DNA of 64,000 nt from Streptomyces olivaceus (lineage in GTDB: Bacteria > Actinomycetota > Actinomycetes > Streptomycetales > Streptomycetaceae), in NCBI RefSeq assembly GCF_000721235.1, contig NZ_JOFH01000024.1, positions 39,746-103,745 on the forward strand, written 5' to 3'. Of this stretch, positions 63,119-64,000 are shown piece after piece. A program made the translations under genes and the position numbers. The notes under the pieces are model-generated. The model had not been told where the DNA came from. It did no database searches and saw only the letters and a program-made list of their open reading frames with translations. How positions within the stretch are numbered: the stretch's first letter is position 1; every line of letters begins with the position of its first letter.

Positions 63119-63568
63119 TCACTTCCAGAGGAAGAGGCTCTCGCCGGCCGTCACGTCGCCGTCCTCGCGGACGTCGGTGAGGGCCTCGGCCGTCGCTTCC
63201 AGGGCCACGACCGGGCAGATCGGCGACTTGCCCGCGGCCTCGACGGCGGCGGGGTCCCAGCGCACCACCGCCTGTCCGCGCGCGACGGTGTCGCCCTTGT
63301 TCACGAGCAGCTGGAAACCTTCGCCGTTGAGCTGGACGGTGTCGATGCCGAGATGGGTCAGCACGCCGTGCCCGCCCTCGTCGACCACGACGAAGGCGTG
63401 CGGGTGCAGGGAAACGATGACACCGTCGACGGGCGCGACGGCCTCCGACGGCTGCCGCACCGGGTCGATGGCCGTGCCGGGGCCGACCATGGCCCCGGAG
63501 AAGACGGGATCGGGCACCGCGGCCAGGCCGATGGCGCGTCCTGCGAGCGGGGACGAGACGGTGGTCAT
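63119..63568 (-). CDS. crr: PTS enzyme IIA component (EIIA-Crr, GlcNAc/glucose family)
   Basis: A 149-aa EIIA-Glc-type protein. GVIVSLHPHAFVVVDEGGHGVLTHLGIDTV contains the two active-site His (57 and 72, the latter phosphorylated). In S. coelicolor this EIIA serves the N-acetylglucosamine PTS (established). GAGAGGC precedes ATG 63568. A DasR-type box lies 126 bp upstream, shared with the rRNA promoter region. Confidence 0.96.
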   Translation of the reverse strand: MTTVSSPLAGRAIGLAAVPDPVFSGAMVGPGTAIDPVRQPSEAVAPVDGVIVSLHPHAFVVVDEGGHGVLTHLGIDTVQLNGEGFQLLVNKGDTVARGQAVVRWDPAAVEAAGKSPICPVVALEATAEALTDVREDGDVTAGESLFLWK

Positions 63569-63693
63569 GGGAAGCCTCTCGGGGCGGGGGTCTGGCGGGG
63601 GGTCTGTACGGGCCGTCGCTGCCTGTCCCGGACGGCGCACTGGGCAGCAGCGTATGACATGGGAAGTCCCGGTTCCGCATGAGCGGTCCGAAT

Positions 63694-63709
63694 AGAGGTC
63701 TAGACCACA
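63694..63709. promoter_or_regulatory. DasR-type operator (dre) between crr and the rRNA promoter
   Basis: AGAGGTCTAGACCACA contains the palindromic core GGTCTAGACC and matches the dre consensus ACTGGTCTAGACCACT at 13 of 16 positions. DasR, the GlcNAc-responsive GntR repressor, controls crr-ptsI in S. coelicolor (established). Confidence 0.85.
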
Positions 63710-63722
63710 TCCGCAACCGGAT

Positions 63723-63752
63723 TTGCTCTCACTCAACGGCCCCGTGTACAGT
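63723..63752 (+). promoter_or_regulatory. Upstream rRNA operon promoter
   Basis: TTGCTC (63723-63728) and TACAGT (63747-63752) are 18 bp apart and face right, toward the rRNA operon. The -35 begins 13 bp after the DasR box. Confidence 0.6.
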
Positions 63753-64000
63753 CTCCACTCCTGCCTGAGGGTGAGCGACGCGAAGCAAAGCGTCCTTGCC
63801 GCAGCAGTACCCAACTCGTCGGATCCCGTTACTGGATCTCCTTCCGCATGCCTGCGGGAGGGTGGTCAGAAGGACCGGGAAAGCCTGATAAAGTTGGAAA
63901 CACCGAAGGGAAGCGCCCGGAGGAAAGCCCGAGAGGGTGAGTACAAAGGAAGCGTCCGTTCCTTGAGAACTCAACAGCGTGCCAAAAGTCAACGCCAGAT
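63753..64000 (+). ncRNA. rRNA operon leader (16S gene starts beyond the window)
   Basis: The end of the window reads TTGAGAACTCAACAGCGTGC followed by CAAAAGTCAACGCC, the conserved leader found just upstream of 16S rRNA in streptomycetes, with processing and antitermination signals. CTGATAAAGTTGGAAACACC (63885-63904) is typical of an rRNA promoter -10 (TAAAGT 63889-63894), so at least two promoters feed the operon. No mature 16S sequence is reached. Confidence 0.85.

Noticed and set aside
63753..64000. 5' part of 16S rRNA
   Set aside because: The conserved mature 16S start is not reached; only leader sequence is present.

Overview
The window is chromosomal DNA from a Streptomyces-type actinobacterium. 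The evidence is about 72% GC with strong third-position GC bias, frequent GTG/TTG starts, 4-bp ATGA/GTGA overlaps, leaderless promoters, and genus markers (rbpA with a sigma-R promoter, smeA/sffA, a conservon, DasR boxes, mycothiol-dependent formaldehyde dehydrogenase). From memory, gene order follows the S. coelicolor arm from hisG (about SCO1439) down to crr (about SCO1390), next to an rRNA operon whose leader closes the window. No IS element, phage, CRISPR array or tRNA gene was seen.

Layout. 1-9.4 kb: 3' end of hisG, a PH-like membrane protein, two CNNM/CorC-type transporters, an EccA/CbbX-like AAA+ ATPase, a uridine-kinase-like P-loop protein, a Tat-exported C39-like protein, a 50-aa membrane protein and a TetR regulator. 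9.4-18.4 kb: GH18 chitinase with a DasR-type box, acyl-CoA dehydrogenase, two small conserved proteins, Lrp regulator, amidohydrolase, ppm1 (polyprenol-P-mannose synthase), fxsA and rbpA. 18.6-25.6 kb: Atg22-like MFS transporter, glycerophosphodiesterase, YczE-like membrane protein divergent from a MocR regulator, then the sporulation pair smeA-sffA. 25.7-32.4 kb: ankyrin and HEAT-repeat proteins, a tightly coupled operon of two GT4 glycosyltransferases and an SGNH hydrolase, and a leaderless GntR regulator.

32.5-40.0 kb: a complete MukBEF/MksBEF/Wadjet-like condensin operon (kleisin-like 508 aa, 47-aa His/Arg-rich micro-ORF, MksE-like 296 aa, SMC-like ATPase 1555 aa) with no JetD nuclease, closed by a large palindrome. 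This is the strongest candidate for an under-described system here. The ATPase has an atypical Walker A and an Asn where the Walker B glutamate is expected.

40.0-48.6 kb: a methylamine (glycine betaine/dimethylglycine/sarcosine type) demethylation island. A Rieske oxygenase, a monomeric sarcosine oxidase-like enzyme, an FAD/folate dehydrogenase and the mycothiol formaldehyde dehydrogenase form one operon. An IclR regulator and a Rieske ferredoxin plus reductase pair (probable electron supply to the oxygenase) sit beside it. A shared 11-bp motif lies at both control regions.

48.8-64 kb: a small membrane protein, a conservon cvnABCD, secreted VanX-like dipeptidase, Nudix hydrolase, GH31 protein, acetoacetyl-CoA synthetase, a Streptomyces hypothetical protein, ptsI and crr (general PTS components) with a DasR box, and the promoter/leader of an rRNA operon whose 16S gene lies beyond the right edge.
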